Below, one piece after another: positions 17,996-27,730 of a stretch of DNA of 64,000 nt (positions are counted from its first letter, which is position 1; each line of letters begins with the position of its first letter). The stretch covers positions 496,001 to 560,000 of the forward strand of contig NZ_CP083350.1 in the NCBI RefSeq assembly GCF_020035535.1, read 5' to 3'. Source of the DNA: Ensifer adhaerens (GTDB lineage Bacteria > Pseudomonadota > Alphaproteobacteria > Rhizobiales > Rhizobiaceae). A program made the position numbers and the translations under genes. The notes under the pieces were generated by a model. The model was given only the letters and a program-made list of their open reading frames with translations, did not search any database and was not told the origin of the DNA.

Positions 17996-18136
17996 CCTGT
18001 CCTCCGAACGCATGTATTCGTCGCCCACAAAGGTCCGTGGCTATTCGAGGGAGCGCCAGTCACCCATGAGGGGGACTGTGCCCGACTCTCCCCCGCTCGC
18101 TACAACGCATGCCGAGGTCAACCGTGGAGGCAGGTC

Positions 18137-19639
18137 ATGGACACGACACCGGACAGACGATGGCACCGCATTGCAGAAGCGCTCCGTCCTGAGACGCGGT
18201 TGCTGATCGACGGGCAGTTTCGGGCGGCAGCAGACGGCGAAACGCTCGCCTCGATCAACCCGGCAAACGGCACCGTGATCGCACGCGTCGCCTGCGCAAA
18301 TGCAGCCGATATCGAGACGGCATGCGAGGTTGCGGCAAAGAGGTTTCGTCAGGGCGTTTGGTCACGCATAGCGCTCCGACGGCGCATCGATGTCCTGACC
18401 CGCTTTTCCGAACTGATCGCCGACAACCGCGAAATTCTCGCGGTACTCGACACCATGGAGATGGGCAAGCCGATTGCCGAGATGTGCGCGATCGACGTTC
18501 CGGGCGCTGTGCTGACGATGCGCTTCATGGCCGAAAGCATCGACAAGATCGCAGGCAGCGCGCCGGTCACCAATCCGGACGCGCTGCACTACATCCTGCG
18601 CCAGCCACTCGGGGTTGTCGGCTGCATCACACCCTGGAACTACCCGCTGATGATGGCGGTCTGGAAGATCGCGCCGGCGCTTGCGGCCGGCAACAGCGTC
18701 GTTCTGAAGCCGGCCGAGGATACGTCCTTGAGCGCGCTGATGCTCGGTCGCCTGTTTCTGGAAGCGGGCGGCCCGGACGGCGTGTTCAATGTCGTGCCGG
18801 GGCGCGGCGCGGTGGCCGGACAGGCGCTGGCGCGTTCGATGCAGGTGGAAAAGATCGCCTTCACCGGTTCGACGGCGATCGGCCGGCAGATGTATCGCTA
18901 CGCTGCGGATTCGAACCTGAAGGCGGTGTCGGCCGAACTCGGAGGCAAGTCGCCGCAGATCGTCCTCGCAGATGTCGAGGACCTCTCGTCGGTCGCGGAG
19001 AAGGTCGCCGACGGACTGTTCGGCAATCAGGGCGAAGTCTGTTCGGCCGGTTCCCGCATTCTGGTGGAGCGAAGCATCCACGACGAATTTTGCGAACTCA
19101 TCGCCGGGCACGCCTCACGGAAGTATCGGCCGGGCGATCCGCTCGATCCCTCTACGACGATGGGACCGCTCGTCAACAAGGTTCATCAGGGCCGTGTGCT
19201 CGACTATATCGACGGCGCCCGCAAAGACGGTGCAACGCCAGTCATCGGCGGCCACGCAGGCGATCGGACCGCAGACGAGGCGTGTTTTGTGGAACCGACG
19301 CTTTTTGCCGGCGTCGACAACCGCATGAAGATCGCCCAGGAGGAGATTTTCGGGCCGGTCGGGGCGATCATTCCCCATGACAGCCCCGAGGATGTCGTGA
19401 GAATTGCCAATGACAGCCCCTATGGTCTCGCCGCCGGCATCTGGACCTCCAATCTCGGCAAGGCGCACCGCATTGCCCGCGATCTCGAATGCGGCATGGT
19501 CTGGATCAACGGCTACATGAACGGCGACATGAGCCAGCCCTGGGGCGGCTGGAAACTCTCCGGCCACGGCCGCGACAAATGCCTGGAGGCACTGATCGAC
19601 AACACCCAGTCCAAGTCCGTTTGGGTCACGCTCGATTGA
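18137..19639 (+). CDS. NAD(P)-dependent aldehyde dehydrogenase (PuuC-like)
   Basis: A 500-residue enzyme of the aldehyde dehydrogenase superfamily. PWNYPLMMAVWKIAPALAAG and FTGSTAIGRQ mark the cofactor site, the general base Glu is in AELGGKSPQ, and the catalytic Cys in GEVCSAGSR; EEIFGPVG closes the fold. It resembles gamma-glutamyl-gamma-aminobutyraldehyde dehydrogenases of putrescine breakdown, which fits the polyamine context. The start at MDTTPDRR has GGAGG seven bases upstream. A longer in-frame reading covers the M20 gene on the other strand and is spurious. Confidence 0.88.
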   Translation: MDTTPDRRWHRIAEALRPETRLLIDGQFRAAADGETLASINPANGTVIARVACANAADIETACEVAAKRFRQGVWSRIALRRRIDVLTRFSELIADNREILAVLDTMEMGKPIAEMCAIDVPGAVLTMRFMAESIDKIAGSAPVTNPDALHYILRQPLGVVGCITPWNYPLMMAVWKIAPALAAGNSVVLKPAEDTSLSALMLGRLFLEAGGPDGVFNVVPGRGAVAGQALARSMQVEKIAFTGSTAIGRQMYRYAADSNLKAVSAELGGKSPQIVLADVEDLSSVAEKVADGLFGNQGEVCSAGSRILVERSIHDEFCELIAGHASRKYRPGDPLDPSTTMGPLVNKVHQGRVLDYIDGARKDGATPVIGGHAGDRTADEACFVEPTLFAGVDNRMKIAQEEIFGPVGAIIPHDSPEDVVRIANDSPYGLAAGIWTSNLGKAHRIARDLECGMVWINGYMNGDMSQPWGGWKLSGHGRDKCLEALIDNTQSKSVWVTLD

Positions 19640-19779
19640 CCGTCGACCGGCCACAGCGGACTAGATCCGGTGGCCGGCGAACCAGCAACGCGCCTGCGAA
19701 GGTCGTTCATTCGAGACTTCACCTGCACTGGTGGCACAGGCGTGGTAGTGAGGAACACCGAAAGGAAAGGCGCATCCCC

Positions 19780-21486
19780 ATGTCTCGAGACGTCAAGAGA
19801 GCGCTGCGACCGCTGACCGGCCTGCTTCTGGCCGCTTCGGCGCTTTGCGGCGCCACCACCGCGATTGCGGAAACGCTCGTCATTACCGACGCCAAGGTCC
19901 GCACCATGAACCCCGCGGCGCCCTTGGCCGAAGCCGTGGCGATCGATGACGATGGGGTCATCGCGGCGGTAGGCGACGAAGAGGCCGTGTTGGCCAAGGC
20001 GGGCGCCGACGCCCACGTCGTCAAGCTCGGCGGCCGGATGCTCCTTCCGGGCTTCCAGGATGCCCACGTGCATTTGATCGAGGCCGGGGTCAACGCCAGT
20101 CTCTGCGAGTTCGAAGCCTTCGCTTCGCTTGAGGAGACGAAAGACACCGTTCGCGATTGCGTCAAGCAGAGCGAAAACGAGTGGGTGGTCGGCTCGGGCG
20201 TCAGCATGACCAACCTGCTCGACGAAACCGACAATCCCGTCGCCGTTCTGGACGAGATTTCCCGCGACCGGCCGATCCTGATCCTCGACGACATCGGCCA
20301 TGGCGCCTGGGCCAACAGCGCCGCGCTTGAGGCTGCCGGCTACGACAAGATCGACGGCAACCCGCCGGGCGGCATCATCCTGCGCGACGAGAAGACCGGC
20401 GCCCCGAACGGGATTGTGCTCGAAAACGCCCAGCAGAAGCTGCGCAACCTCGCCTTTCCGGATACGCCTGAAAACGTCAAGTTTGCCTACGAGAGCATGC
20501 TGCCGACGCTGAAGACGATGGCCGAAAGCGGCATCACCACCGTCAGCGACGCCGGCGGCTTCTGGCCGCAGGGGCACCTGAAGGCCTGGGAAATGGCCGA
20601 GAAGAACGACACGCTGACGCTGAGAGCCGCCAATGCGCTCTACGTCTATCCTGACCTGCCGTTCGACGCGCAGGTCGAAAAGCTCGCGAGCTTCTACAGC
20701 AACGACCCGAACCGGCTGCTGAAGTTCAATCAGGTGAAGATCTATGTCGATGGCATCCTCGAGCAGCGCACCGGTGCGCTGCTCGCGCCCTACAAACAGG
20801 GCCCGGGCATCGACCACGGGTTTGACAGCGGCTTCCTCTATTTCGACGAGGCAACGCTCGACCGCTACTCCAAGGTGCTTTCCGAAAAGGGCTTCAAGCT
20901 GCACTATCACGTGACCGGCGACCGCGGCGCGCGCCTGGCGCTCGACGCCATCGCTCAGTCCGACCCGAAGCCCGGCCCGCATCGGCTGACGCATATCTAC
21001 CTGCTCGACAAGGCCGACTATCACAGGTTCAAGGACGATGACGTCGTCGCCGATTTCCAGCTGGCGCCAAGCTCGCTCAGCCGGCAATATGACAACTTCA
21101 TCCGCAAGTTCATCGGCGATCGCGCCGACAACATGATGCCGACCGAAAGCATCGAGAAGACGGGTGCGACCGTGGTGATGAGCAGCGATTTCGACGCCGA
21201 CGAGCTGTCACCGCTCGTCAAGATCCAGACGGCCCTTCAGCGCAAGAAGGATGGCGCGCCGGATGTGGAAACGGCCGTCAAATGGATGACGATCAATCCG
21301 GCGAAGCTTCTGAACCAGGACGACAAGACCGGCACGATCGAGCCCGGAAAGTTCGCCGATCTTGTCGTCATCGACAAAGACATCTTCGAGATCCCAGTCA
21401 AGGAGATCGGCAAGGCCGCCGTCGAAGCGACGCTTCTGCAAGGTGAGCCTGTCTATGACGCGGAAGGCCTGTTCTCTGAAAACTAA
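19780..21486 (+). CDS. Exported amidohydrolase (YtcJ-like)
   Basis: A 568-residue member of the amidohydrolase superfamily with a signal peptide (ending near TTAIAE), so probably periplasmic. The metal-binding HxH is in QDAHVHLIEAG; later motifs are KIYVDGILEQRTG, LHYHVTGDRG and SSDFDADELSP, and the closing strand GTIEPGKFADLVVIDKD is typical of YtcJ and COG1574. The substrate is unknown. It lies 140 bases after the aldehyde dehydrogenase in the same direction. Export is unusual for this family, in which most members are cytoplasmic. Confidence 0.82.
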   Translation: MSRDVKRALRPLTGLLLAASALCGATTAIAETLVITDAKVRTMNPAAPLAEAVAIDDDGVIAAVGDEEAVLAKAGADAHVVKLGGRMLLPGFQDAHVHLIEAGVNASLCEFEAFASLEETKDTVRDCVKQSENEWVVGSGVSMTNLLDETDNPVAVLDEISRDRPILILDDIGHGAWANSAALEAAGYDKIDGNPPGGIILRDEKTGAPNGIVLENAQQKLRNLAFPDTPENVKFAYESMLPTLKTMAESGITTVSDAGGFWPQGHLKAWEMAEKNDTLTLRAANALYVYPDLPFDAQVEKLASFYSNDPNRLLKFNQVKIYVDGILEQRTGALLAPYKQGPGIDHGFDSGFLYFDEATLDRYSKVLSEKGFKLHYHVTGDRGARLALDAIAQSDPKPGPHRLTHIYLLDKADYHRFKDDDVVADFQLAPSSLSRQYDNFIRKFIGDRADNMMPTESIEKTGATVVMSSDFDADELSPLVKIQTALQRKKDGAPDVETAVKWMTINPAKLLNQDDKTGTIEPGKFADLVVIDKDIFEIPVKEIGKAAVEATLLQGEPVYDAEGLFSEN

Positions 21487-21494
21487 ACGCTAAA

Positions 21495-21524
21495 ACGCCG
21501 TGCGTTCACATGAACGCACGGCGT
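21495..21524 (-). terminator. Strong intrinsic terminator of the agmatine/polyamine operon
   Basis: A 14-bp perfect stem (ACGCCGTGCGTTCA and its complement) with a two-base centre. On the minus strand it is followed by TTTTAGCG, which marks termination of the operon ending with the LuxR gene. It may also stop transcripts of the convergent amidohydrolase gene. Confidence 0.85.
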
Positions 21525-21581
21525 CATGACTGTAGTTGCGGGGCTCTGCTTTCCGCGAGCCCTCGCGTGAAAGCGGCGTCC

Positions 21582-22355
21582 TTACCCGCCTGCACCTCCG
21601 AGCAGGAGCGAGAACAGCTCGCCCTGCGAGGAGATCTTGAGCTTGGAGTAGATGCGCTTGCGGTGAACCTTCACCGTCTCCGGGCTGTTGCCGAGAATGC
21701 GCGCAATGCTCTTGGTCGAATGCCCCTTCAGCATGAGCCGGATGATCTCGCCCTCGCGCGTGCTCACCTTCAGCTGCGACAGTGTGGCAAAGACCATATC
21801 GGCCGCGGGCTCGCCATGCCCCTGGTTGCCGATCGGTTGCGGCCAATGCTTGCGGCAAAGCTCGGAGACGACAGGCAACAGCCCGTCGAGATGGGCGCGG
21901 GCCTGCGGCCCGGGACGGCAGTCCTCTGTCCGCTGGCCGAGCGAAAGCGCGATCGCGGTACCCTCGGCGCTTGCGACCAGCATGACGATTTCGTCGTAGA
22001 GGCCGGTTTCCGAATAGAACATGCGATAATATTCACTGGTGCGAAAATCATCCGGGGCGCAGTCGTCGAGGCTGACCACCCGATCGCCGGGGTCAGCCAA
22101 ATAGAGGCTGTAAAACGGATCCAGCAGATAGGCGAAGCTAAGATAAGGCCCGATCGTGCGCCGGGTCGCCTCCGGATCGAGGTCGCTATAGAGCTGCAGT
22201 GGCGGCTGGTCGGCGGAGAAGACCGAGACGAACAGGCTGTCGAAGCCGTAGACGTCGAGGCAAAGCTGCCTCAGCGCATCCGGAAAGGCCGCGCTGCCGA
22301 TCGCAGCCACGGCCTTGCCGATCAATGTCATCTGTTCAAACGGAAATCCCGTCAT
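21582..22355 (-). CDS. LuxR-family transcriptional regulator, agmatine operon
   Basis: A 257-residue regulator. The C terminus has a LuxR helix-turn-helix (STREGEIIRLMLKGHSTKSI, then NSPETVKVHRKRIYSKL). The N-terminal ~185 residues form a sensor domain with LLDPFYSLYL and FRTSEYYRMFYSETGLYDEI. The same pattern occurs in the LuxR protein at 59921-60739. Start taken at MTGFPFEQ; a TTG start further upstream would overlap agmatine deiminase. It is the last gene of the operon it probably controls. The ligand is unknown; autoinducer residues are not evident. Confidence 0.82.
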   Translation of the reverse strand: MTGFPFEQMTLIGKAVAAIGSAAFPDALRQLCLDVYGFDSLFVSVFSADQPPLQLYSDLDPEATRRTIGPYLSFAYLLDPFYSLYLADPGDRVVSLDDCAPDDFRTSEYYRMFYSETGLYDEIVMLVASAEGTAIALSLGQRTEDCRPGPQARAHLDGLLPVVSELCRKHWPQPIGNQGHGEPAADMVFATLSQLKVSTREGEIIRLMLKGHSTKSIARILGNSPETVKVHRKRIYSKLKISSQGELFSLLLGGAGG

Positions 22356-22387
22356 TCCCCGCCTTGTCGTCAAATCCCCTTCGACGA

Positions 22388-23413
22388 TCAAAGCGGTTCC
22401 TGCTGGGTAATGCAATGGATGCCGCCGCCACCGATGGCAATGGCATCGATCCGGACCTCACGCACACGGCGCTCCGGGAACAGCGAACGGAACATCTGCC
22501 GTACGACCGTATCGGACTCGATGCCGTAACACGGCATGATCACCCCGCCGTTGACGAGGTAGGAATTGACGTAGGAACGGCAGAACTTCGGATGATCCGA
22601 TGGCGCATCGACGGCTTCCGGAATGGTGACAATCCGGATCGGCCGCCCCTTGGCATCGGTCTGACCCTGCATCGCCTCCAGGTTCAGGCGGATGTAGTGG
22701 TTCCACTCGTCATCCTCTTCGTTACCCCCCTCACCAGGGCTTTCCATCAGGACGACGCCGGGCGCGACGAAAACGGCGATGCCATCCACGTGGCCGTCCG
22801 TCTCGTCCTCGATCGGATTGCCGGGTAGCCAGATCACTTTTTCGCCACCCAACATGTCGAGAAGCTCGCGCTCGATGTCGTCGCGGCTCCAGCCGGGATT
22901 GCGGTTGCTGTTCGGGAAGCAGGTTTCGGTGGTGATGATCGTGCCCTCGCCGTCGACGCTGACACCGCCACCCTCGGCGATCAGATTTGAGACGAAGCCG
23001 GCAACGCCTGCTTTCTCCAGCACGGCCCCAGAAAAGGCGGCATCGCCCTTGAACGGATGATACTTGCCGCCCCAGGCGTTGAACGTGAAGCGCGCTCCGG
23101 CGCGCCGGCCGTCCTTAGCCGTCAGGAAACAGGGACCGGCATCGCGCGCCCAGCTGTCGTCGATGTCGGCTTCGACAAGATCGATCGACGGGTCGAGGAT
23201 GGCGCGCGCCTCGGCGATATCCTCCGGCCGTGCCGCCATCGTCACCGGCTCAAACTCGCGGATCGCATGGGCGACCGCCGCATAGTCGCGGCGGGTCGCG
23301 GCGATATCGTCCCAGACCTCATGGCGGCACGGCCACATCATCCAGGTGCGGCGATGCGGCTCCCATTCGGCCGGCATGCGAAAGCCTGCCTCGCGAGGTG
23401 TCTGGTTCTTCAT
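22388..23413 (-). CDS. aguA: Agmatine deiminase
   Basis: A 341-residue enzyme converting agmatine to N-carbamoylputrescine and ammonia. The sequence shows the family hallmarks: MPAEWEPHRRTWMMWP at the N terminus, DSWARDAGPCF, NAWGGKYHPF, EDETDGHVDGIAVF, and GGGGIHCITQQEP with nucleophile Cys334. Length equals the family norm. Gene order aguB-aguA with a 95-base gap supports the pathway; the aminotransferase and importer precede them. Confidence 0.95.
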   Translation of the reverse strand: MKNQTPREAGFRMPAEWEPHRRTWMMWPCRHEVWDDIAATRRDYAAVAHAIREFEPVTMAARPEDIAEARAILDPSIDLVEADIDDSWARDAGPCFLTAKDGRRAGARFTFNAWGGKYHPFKGDAAFSGAVLEKAGVAGFVSNLIAEGGGVSVDGEGTIITTETCFPNSNRNPGWSRDDIERELLDMLGGEKVIWLPGNPIEDETDGHVDGIAVFVAPGVVLMESPGEGGNEEDDEWNHYIRLNLEAMQGQTDAKGRPIRIVTIPEAVDAPSDHPKFCRSYVNSYLVNGGVIMPCYGIESDTVVRQMFRSLFPERRVREVRIDAIAIGGGGIHCITQQEPL

Positions 23414-23508
23414 GATTTCATACCTTTCCTAACCGGTCCCGATGCCTGCGACACAGCGGCAGCGCCAGGATCCGGCTTTTGCATCGTTGATTGTTTGCGA
23501 AAATAAAG

Positions 23509-24384
23509 TCAGCCGACCGCCGTCTGGCCGTCGAGCGTGCGGATTGCGCCGTAGAGATCCGGCCGGCGGTCGCGGTAGATGCCCCAGCTGCGCCGGAAGG
23601 TGCTGATTGCGTCGAGATCGAAGCGCGCCGTCAGATAGGTTTCATCGGTGCGGCTCGCCTCGGCAACGATAGCGCCGGTGTGATCGGCGACGAAGGACGT
23701 ACCGTAAAATAGCGCCTCGTTGCCGCCGGCCGCCTCGCTTCCGACCCGGTTGGCGGCGATCACCGGCACCATATTGGCGGCGGCGTGGCCCTGCATCGTG
23801 CGACGCCAGTGGCCGGAACTGTCGATCTCGGCCTTCTGCTCGCTGCCGATCGCCGTCGGGAAGAACAAAAGCTCCGCGCCCTGCAGCGCCAATGACCGGG
23901 CGGTCTCCGGAAACCACTGGTCCCAGCAGATGCCGCAGCCGATCCGCGCATATTTCGTGTCGACCGCCCGGAAACCGGTATCGCCGGGGCTGAAATAGAA
24001 CTTTTCCTCGTAACCCGGCGCCTGTGGAATGTGGGACTTGCGGTAGTTCCAGACGATCTCGCCATCGGCATCGATGATCGCGAGCGAGTTGTATTGCGCC
24101 GGTCCGGCTTTTTCGTAGTAGGAAATCGGCAGAACCACGCCGAGTTCCTTCGCAATCGCCCGGAAATGCCTGACAGCCCGGTCCTCGCCGAGGCTGGCGG
24201 CCAGATCGAGATGGTCGATCGTCTGCTCCAGGCAGAAATAGGGTGTCTGGAACAGCTCCTGCAAAAGGACGATCTGGGCGCCATCCTCATGGGCAAGCCG
24301 CACCAGCTCCTCGGCCTTTTCGATGTTCTCGTCGATGTTCCAGCTGCAGGCCATCTGCGTCGCTGCGACCGTGACTTCGCTCAT
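23509..24384 (-). CDS. aguB: N-carbamoylputrescine amidase
   Basis: A 291-residue nitrilase-superfamily enzyme hydrolysing N-carbamoylputrescine to putrescine, CO2 and ammonia. The Glu-Lys-Cys triad is at Glu43 (LLQELFQTPYF), Lys116 (NYRKSHIPQAPGY) and Cys153 (GCGICWDQWFPE). FQTPYFC and the ~290-residue length are typical of AguB. It starts 12 bases after the aminotransferase ends, with GAGGAG upstream. It makes the substrate for the adjacent aminotransferase. Confidence 0.93.
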   Translation of the reverse strand: MSEVTVAATQMACSWNIDENIEKAEELVRLAHEDGAQIVLLQELFQTPYFCLEQTIDHLDLAASLGEDRAVRHFRAIAKELGVVLPISYYEKAGPAQYNSLAIIDADGEIVWNYRKSHIPQAPGYEEKFYFSPGDTGFRAVDTKYARIGCGICWDQWFPETARSLALQGAELLFFPTAIGSEQKAEIDSSGHWRRTMQGHAAANMVPVIAANRVGSEAAGGNEALFYGTSFVADHTGAIVAEASRTDETYLTARFDLDAISTFRRSWGIYRDRRPDLYGAIRTLDGQTAVG

Positions 24385-24396
24385 CTCAGATGCTCC

Positions 24397-25803
24397 TCAA
24401 GCACGGGATGCCATGAAAGCGGCAATCGATTCCGAAAGGGCTGAAACGATCGTGTCGCATTCGGCCTCCGTGACGATCAAAGGTGGCGATACGATGAGCC
24501 GATTGCCGACAGGCCGCACCACCACACCGCGGGCGACGCAGCCCTGGAAGATGGTTTCGCTGGCTTTTTCGTAAATCGGCAGCGACTGCTTGGTCGCCTT
24601 GTCGGCAACGAGATCGATCCCGAGCATCAGGCCGGCACCGCGAACATCGCCGACGATGTCATGGGCGAGCAGCGATTTCGCCCTTTTCTGCAGATACGCG
24701 CCGGTTTTCGCGGCATGCGGCAGCAGCCGTTCCCGCTCCATGATGTCGATATTGGCAAGTGCTGCGGCACAGGCGACCGGGTGACCAGAATAGGTGAGCC
24801 CCATCGAAAACACGCCGCCCTCGCACTGAGGGCGACTGATGACATCGTAGATCTCGTCCGACAGCAGCGTTGCGCCGAGCGGGATGTAGCCGGATGTGAT
24901 GCCCTTGGCCGACACGAGGATATCGGGCTGCGTCTCGTAGATCGCGTCCGACGCAAACCATTCGCCGAGGCGGCCGAAACCGGTCACCACCTCATCAGCG
25001 ATATAGAGGATATCGTTGCGACGGCAGACCGCCTGCATGCGCTTGTGATAGCCCTGCGGCGCGACCAACACACCACCCGCCCCCATGATCGGCTCGGCGA
25101 TGAAGGCGGCAACATTCTGAGCCCCGAGCTGCTCGATGCGCATTTCGAACTCGCGCACCAGCAGGTCGCAATAGGCTTCCTCCGTCATGCCGTCCGGACG
25201 CGCGTAGCAATCCGCAGCCGAGATGTGGTGGATGAAGTCCTCTCCGACCTGGGCAAAGCCGTATTTGGTGCCGTGAATGCCGGTCAGCGCTGCTGCCACG
25301 TAGGTTGCGCCGTGGTAGCCGTTGTTGCGCGAGATGATCTTGCGTTTGCCCGGCTTGCCGCGCATGGCGAAGTAGTAGTGCACGATGCGGATTGCCGCAT
25401 CGTTCGCGGTCGAGCCGCCACAGGTATAGTAGACATGGTTGAGGCTGCCGGGTGCAAGTTCCGCCAGCCGCGCCCCAAGCTCGGCCGCCGGCACGTTCCC
25501 CGATGCGCCGAAGGGATTGTAGTAGTCCATGTCCATCACCTGGGCGGCGATGGCGTCGGCCATCTCGCGGCGGCCATGGCCGATGTTGACGCACCAGAGG
25601 CCGGCGATGCCGTCAAGCAGCCGTCGCCCGACATTGTCGACGACATAGGCGCCCTCGGCCTTCTCGATGATCTGGCTGCCGGTCGCAGCAAAGGTCGAGA
25701 AGTCGGTATAGGGGTGCAGAACGTGATCGCGGTCCTTCTCGAAGGCCGAGCGATTGTTCGGCCTGTCGGATCCGACTGATGCAACGGGTTGAACGATGGT
25801 CAT
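24397..25803 (-). CDS. Class III PLP aminotransferase (putrescine/polyamine type)
   Basis: A 468-residue aminotransferase. PLP motifs are GGSTANDAAIRI, ISRNNGYHGAT, IADEVVTGFGRLGEWFAS and the Schiff-base Lys in SAKGITSGYIPLG. Length and motifs agree with SpuC-type putrescine-pyruvate aminotransferases. In this operon its likely role is putrescine to 4-aminobutanal, after AguA and AguB. A GGAG lies nine bases before the start. Other amine donors are possible. Confidence 0.88.
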   Translation of the reverse strand: MTIVQPVASVGSDRPNNRSAFEKDRDHVLHPYTDFSTFAATGSQIIEKAEGAYVVDNVGRRLLDGIAGLWCVNIGHGRREMADAIAAQVMDMDYYNPFGASGNVPAAELGARLAELAPGSLNHVYYTCGGSTANDAAIRIVHYYFAMRGKPGKRKIISRNNGYHGATYVAAALTGIHGTKYGFAQVGEDFIHHISAADCYARPDGMTEEAYCDLLVREFEMRIEQLGAQNVAAFIAEPIMGAGGVLVAPQGYHKRMQAVCRRNDILYIADEVVTGFGRLGEWFASDAIYETQPDILVSAKGITSGYIPLGATLLSDEIYDVISRPQCEGGVFSMGLTYSGHPVACAAALANIDIMERERLLPHAAKTGAYLQKRAKSLLAHDIVGDVRGAGLMLGIDLVADKATKQSLPIYEKASETIFQGCVARGVVVRPVGNRLIVSPPLIVTEAECDTIVSALSESIAAFMASRA

Positions 25804-25842
25804 GGTTTTCTCCAGTATGGCATGAGGCGTGGCTACCGCGGA

Positions 25843-26868
25843 TCAACGCAGAAGCTTGGTCCAGACGCGGTCATAAAGTTTGGTGACGGCGGGCGTGCAG
25901 GCGGTCAGGAACTCCGGCGCCGGCGCACTTTCCGGCGGGCTCAGCTCTGGGGCGCCGGCGAGCGCCTTGTCGACGAAGGCTTCGGAACCCTTGATGCCGT
26001 TGGCATAGCGAGCGTAGTTGGTGATCATCGCCGCGTTTTCCGGATCCATGATGAAATTGATCCAGAGCTTGGCATTCTCGAGGTCGGGTGCGCCCTTCGG
26101 CACCGCGACATTGTCCATCCAGCCGGTGTAGCCTTCCTTCGGATAGATGTATTCGATCGACGGCCGCTCATCGCGAGCGCGCATGGCGTAGCCGTTCCAG
26201 CTCATCGAGACGGCCGCCTCTCCTGAAACCAGCAGCTCCTTGGTCTCGGAATTGTAGCTCTTGACGAATTGCTTCTGCGTCGAGAGGAGGTCGAGCACCG
26301 CCTTCAGGTCCTCGGGGTTGTCGTTGCAGCGCGGCTTTCCGAGGTAACGCAGCGCCATGTTGATGACGTCGTTGACATCGCGCAGCATGTTGATCTTGCC
26401 CTTCACCGCATCATCCGGTTCGAACAGGATCTTCAGCGACGTGTCGTCGCCCTTGACGATATCGCGGTCGACGGCGAGACCGGTCGAGCCCCAGGCCCAC
26501 GGCGCGGAGTAGAGGCGTCCCTTGTCCCAGAAGACGTCCCGCCACATCTCGTCGACATGCTGGTAGTTCGGCATCGCCGCGACATTGATCGGCTCGAGCA
26601 GCTTCTCGCCGATCAGGATGGTCATCGTATCGTGGCCAGGCACGATGATATCGTAGCCGCCCGCCCCCGATTTCAGCTTGGCAAGCATCGTCTCCATGGA
26701 ATCGTAAGTGTCGATATGGACCTTGACCCCATAGGTCTTCTCGAATTTCTCCACCATCTCGGGTGGCGTGTATTCACCCCAGGTGTAGATGAAGAGGTCT
26801 CCAGCCGCAAAGGCAGGTGCGGCAAGGGTCGAGGCAAAGAGGGTGGCAAGGATGGCAGGCTTTTTCAT
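25843..26868 (-). CDS. Periplasmic polyamine-binding protein (PotD/PotF family)
   Basis: A 341-residue protein with signal peptide (MKKPAILATLFASTLAAPAFA). The mature start LFIYTWGEYTPPEMVEKFEK is the PotD/PotF signature, and WAWGSTGLAVDRD and SMSWNGYAMRARDE line the binding cleft in this family. It follows the two permeases and ATPase. Given agmatine enzymes downstream, agmatine or putrescine is the likely ligand. A ligand cannot be assigned by eye. Confidence 0.9.
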   Translation of the reverse strand: MKKPAILATLFASTLAAPAFAAGDLFIYTWGEYTPPEMVEKFEKTYGVKVHIDTYDSMETMLAKLKSGAGGYDIIVPGHDTMTILIGEKLLEPINVAAMPNYQHVDEMWRDVFWDKGRLYSAPWAWGSTGLAVDRDIVKGDDTSLKILFEPDDAVKGKINMLRDVNDVINMALRYLGKPRCNDNPEDLKAVLDLLSTQKQFVKSYNSETKELLVSGEAAVSMSWNGYAMRARDERPSIEYIYPKEGYTGWMDNVAVPKGAPDLENAKLWINFIMDPENAAMITNYARYANGIKGSEAFVDKALAGAPELSPPESAPAPEFLTACTPAVTKLYDRVWTKLLR

Positions 26869-26916
26869 CGGATGTTCCCTTTCTCTTTTTTGATTTTCGT
26901 GTGTTTTCGCGGGGCG

Positions 26917-27717
26917 TCAGTGTTTCCGGCCCGCCTGCCCCAGCAGCCCCGAAATCAGCACCAGAACGGTCGAGGCAGCGAGCATCAGCGTCGAGATCGC
27001 GTTGACTTCCGGCGTCATGCCGAGCCGAAGCATGCCGTAGATGTGCAGCGGCAGGGTCGTGGCCCCGGGCCCGGCGACGAGTGCCGTGATGATGAAATCG
27101 TCGAGCGAGATGATGAAGGCGAGTAGCCAGCCGGAGACGAGGCCCGGCACCAGCAATGGCAGGGTGATGCGCAGGAAGGCCTTCGCCGGCGAGGCATAGA
27201 GGTCGGCCGCCGCCGACGGCAGCGTCGCGTCCATGCTTTCGAGCCGCGCCTTGATCGGCAGGTAGGCAAAGGGGATGCAGAAGACGATATGGGCAATCAG
27301 GATGGTCGCAAAGCCGAGGCTGATCCCAACCGCGACGAAGAAGACCAGCGAGGCGACCGCCGTGACGATTTCCGGCACCATCAGCGGAAAGGTGAGAACG
27401 ACATAGGCGCCCTCGCCGCCTCCCTTCTTACGGTTGACTGTCGCCATAGCCGCCCCGAGCGCGAAGACCGTGGCGACGGTTGCTGCAATGATGGCGATCA
27501 CCACCGAGTTGATGGCAGCCGTCTGGATGTTCTGGTTGGCAAAGACGGTCTGATACCAGCGGAACGAAAACCCTGCCCAACGGGTGACCGAGCGGCCATC
27601 GTTGAAGGAGTAGATCGCAAGGACGACGATCGGCACGTAGAGGAAGACGACGCAGCCGACGGAGAGAAGGCCAAAGCCTGGAAAGACGCGCAGGTCGCGC
27701 AAGCGGGCGGTGGACAT
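26917..27717 (-). CDS. Polyamine ABC transporter permease (PotI/PotC type)
   Basis: A 266-residue inner-membrane permease. About six hydrophobic segments are visible; the coupling loop is AADLYASPAKAFLRITLPLLVPG and LAFIISLDDFIITALVAGPG is typical of PotI/PotC. The start at MSTARLRD follows AAAGG; the longer reading overlaps the upstream permease end. It pairs with the 27731-28645 permease. Confidence 0.9.
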   Translation of the reverse strand: MSTARLRDLRVFPGFGLLSVGCVVFLYVPIVVLAIYSFNDGRSVTRWAGFSFRWYQTVFANQNIQTAAINSVVIAIIAATVATVFALGAAMATVNRKKGGGEGAYVVLTFPLMVPEIVTAVASLVFFVAVGISLGFATILIAHIVFCIPFAYLPIKARLESMDATLPSAAADLYASPAKAFLRITLPLLVPGLVSGWLLAFIISLDDFIITALVAGPGATTLPLHIYGMLRLGMTPEVNAISTLMLAASTVLVLISGLLGQAGRKH

Positions 27718-27730
27718 GGCGGACCTTTCT

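Noticed and set aside
17027..18136. Long plus-strand extension upstream of the aldehyde dehydrogenase
   Set aside because: It is the antisense of the M20 hydrolase; the dehydrogenase has its own ribosome site at 18137.
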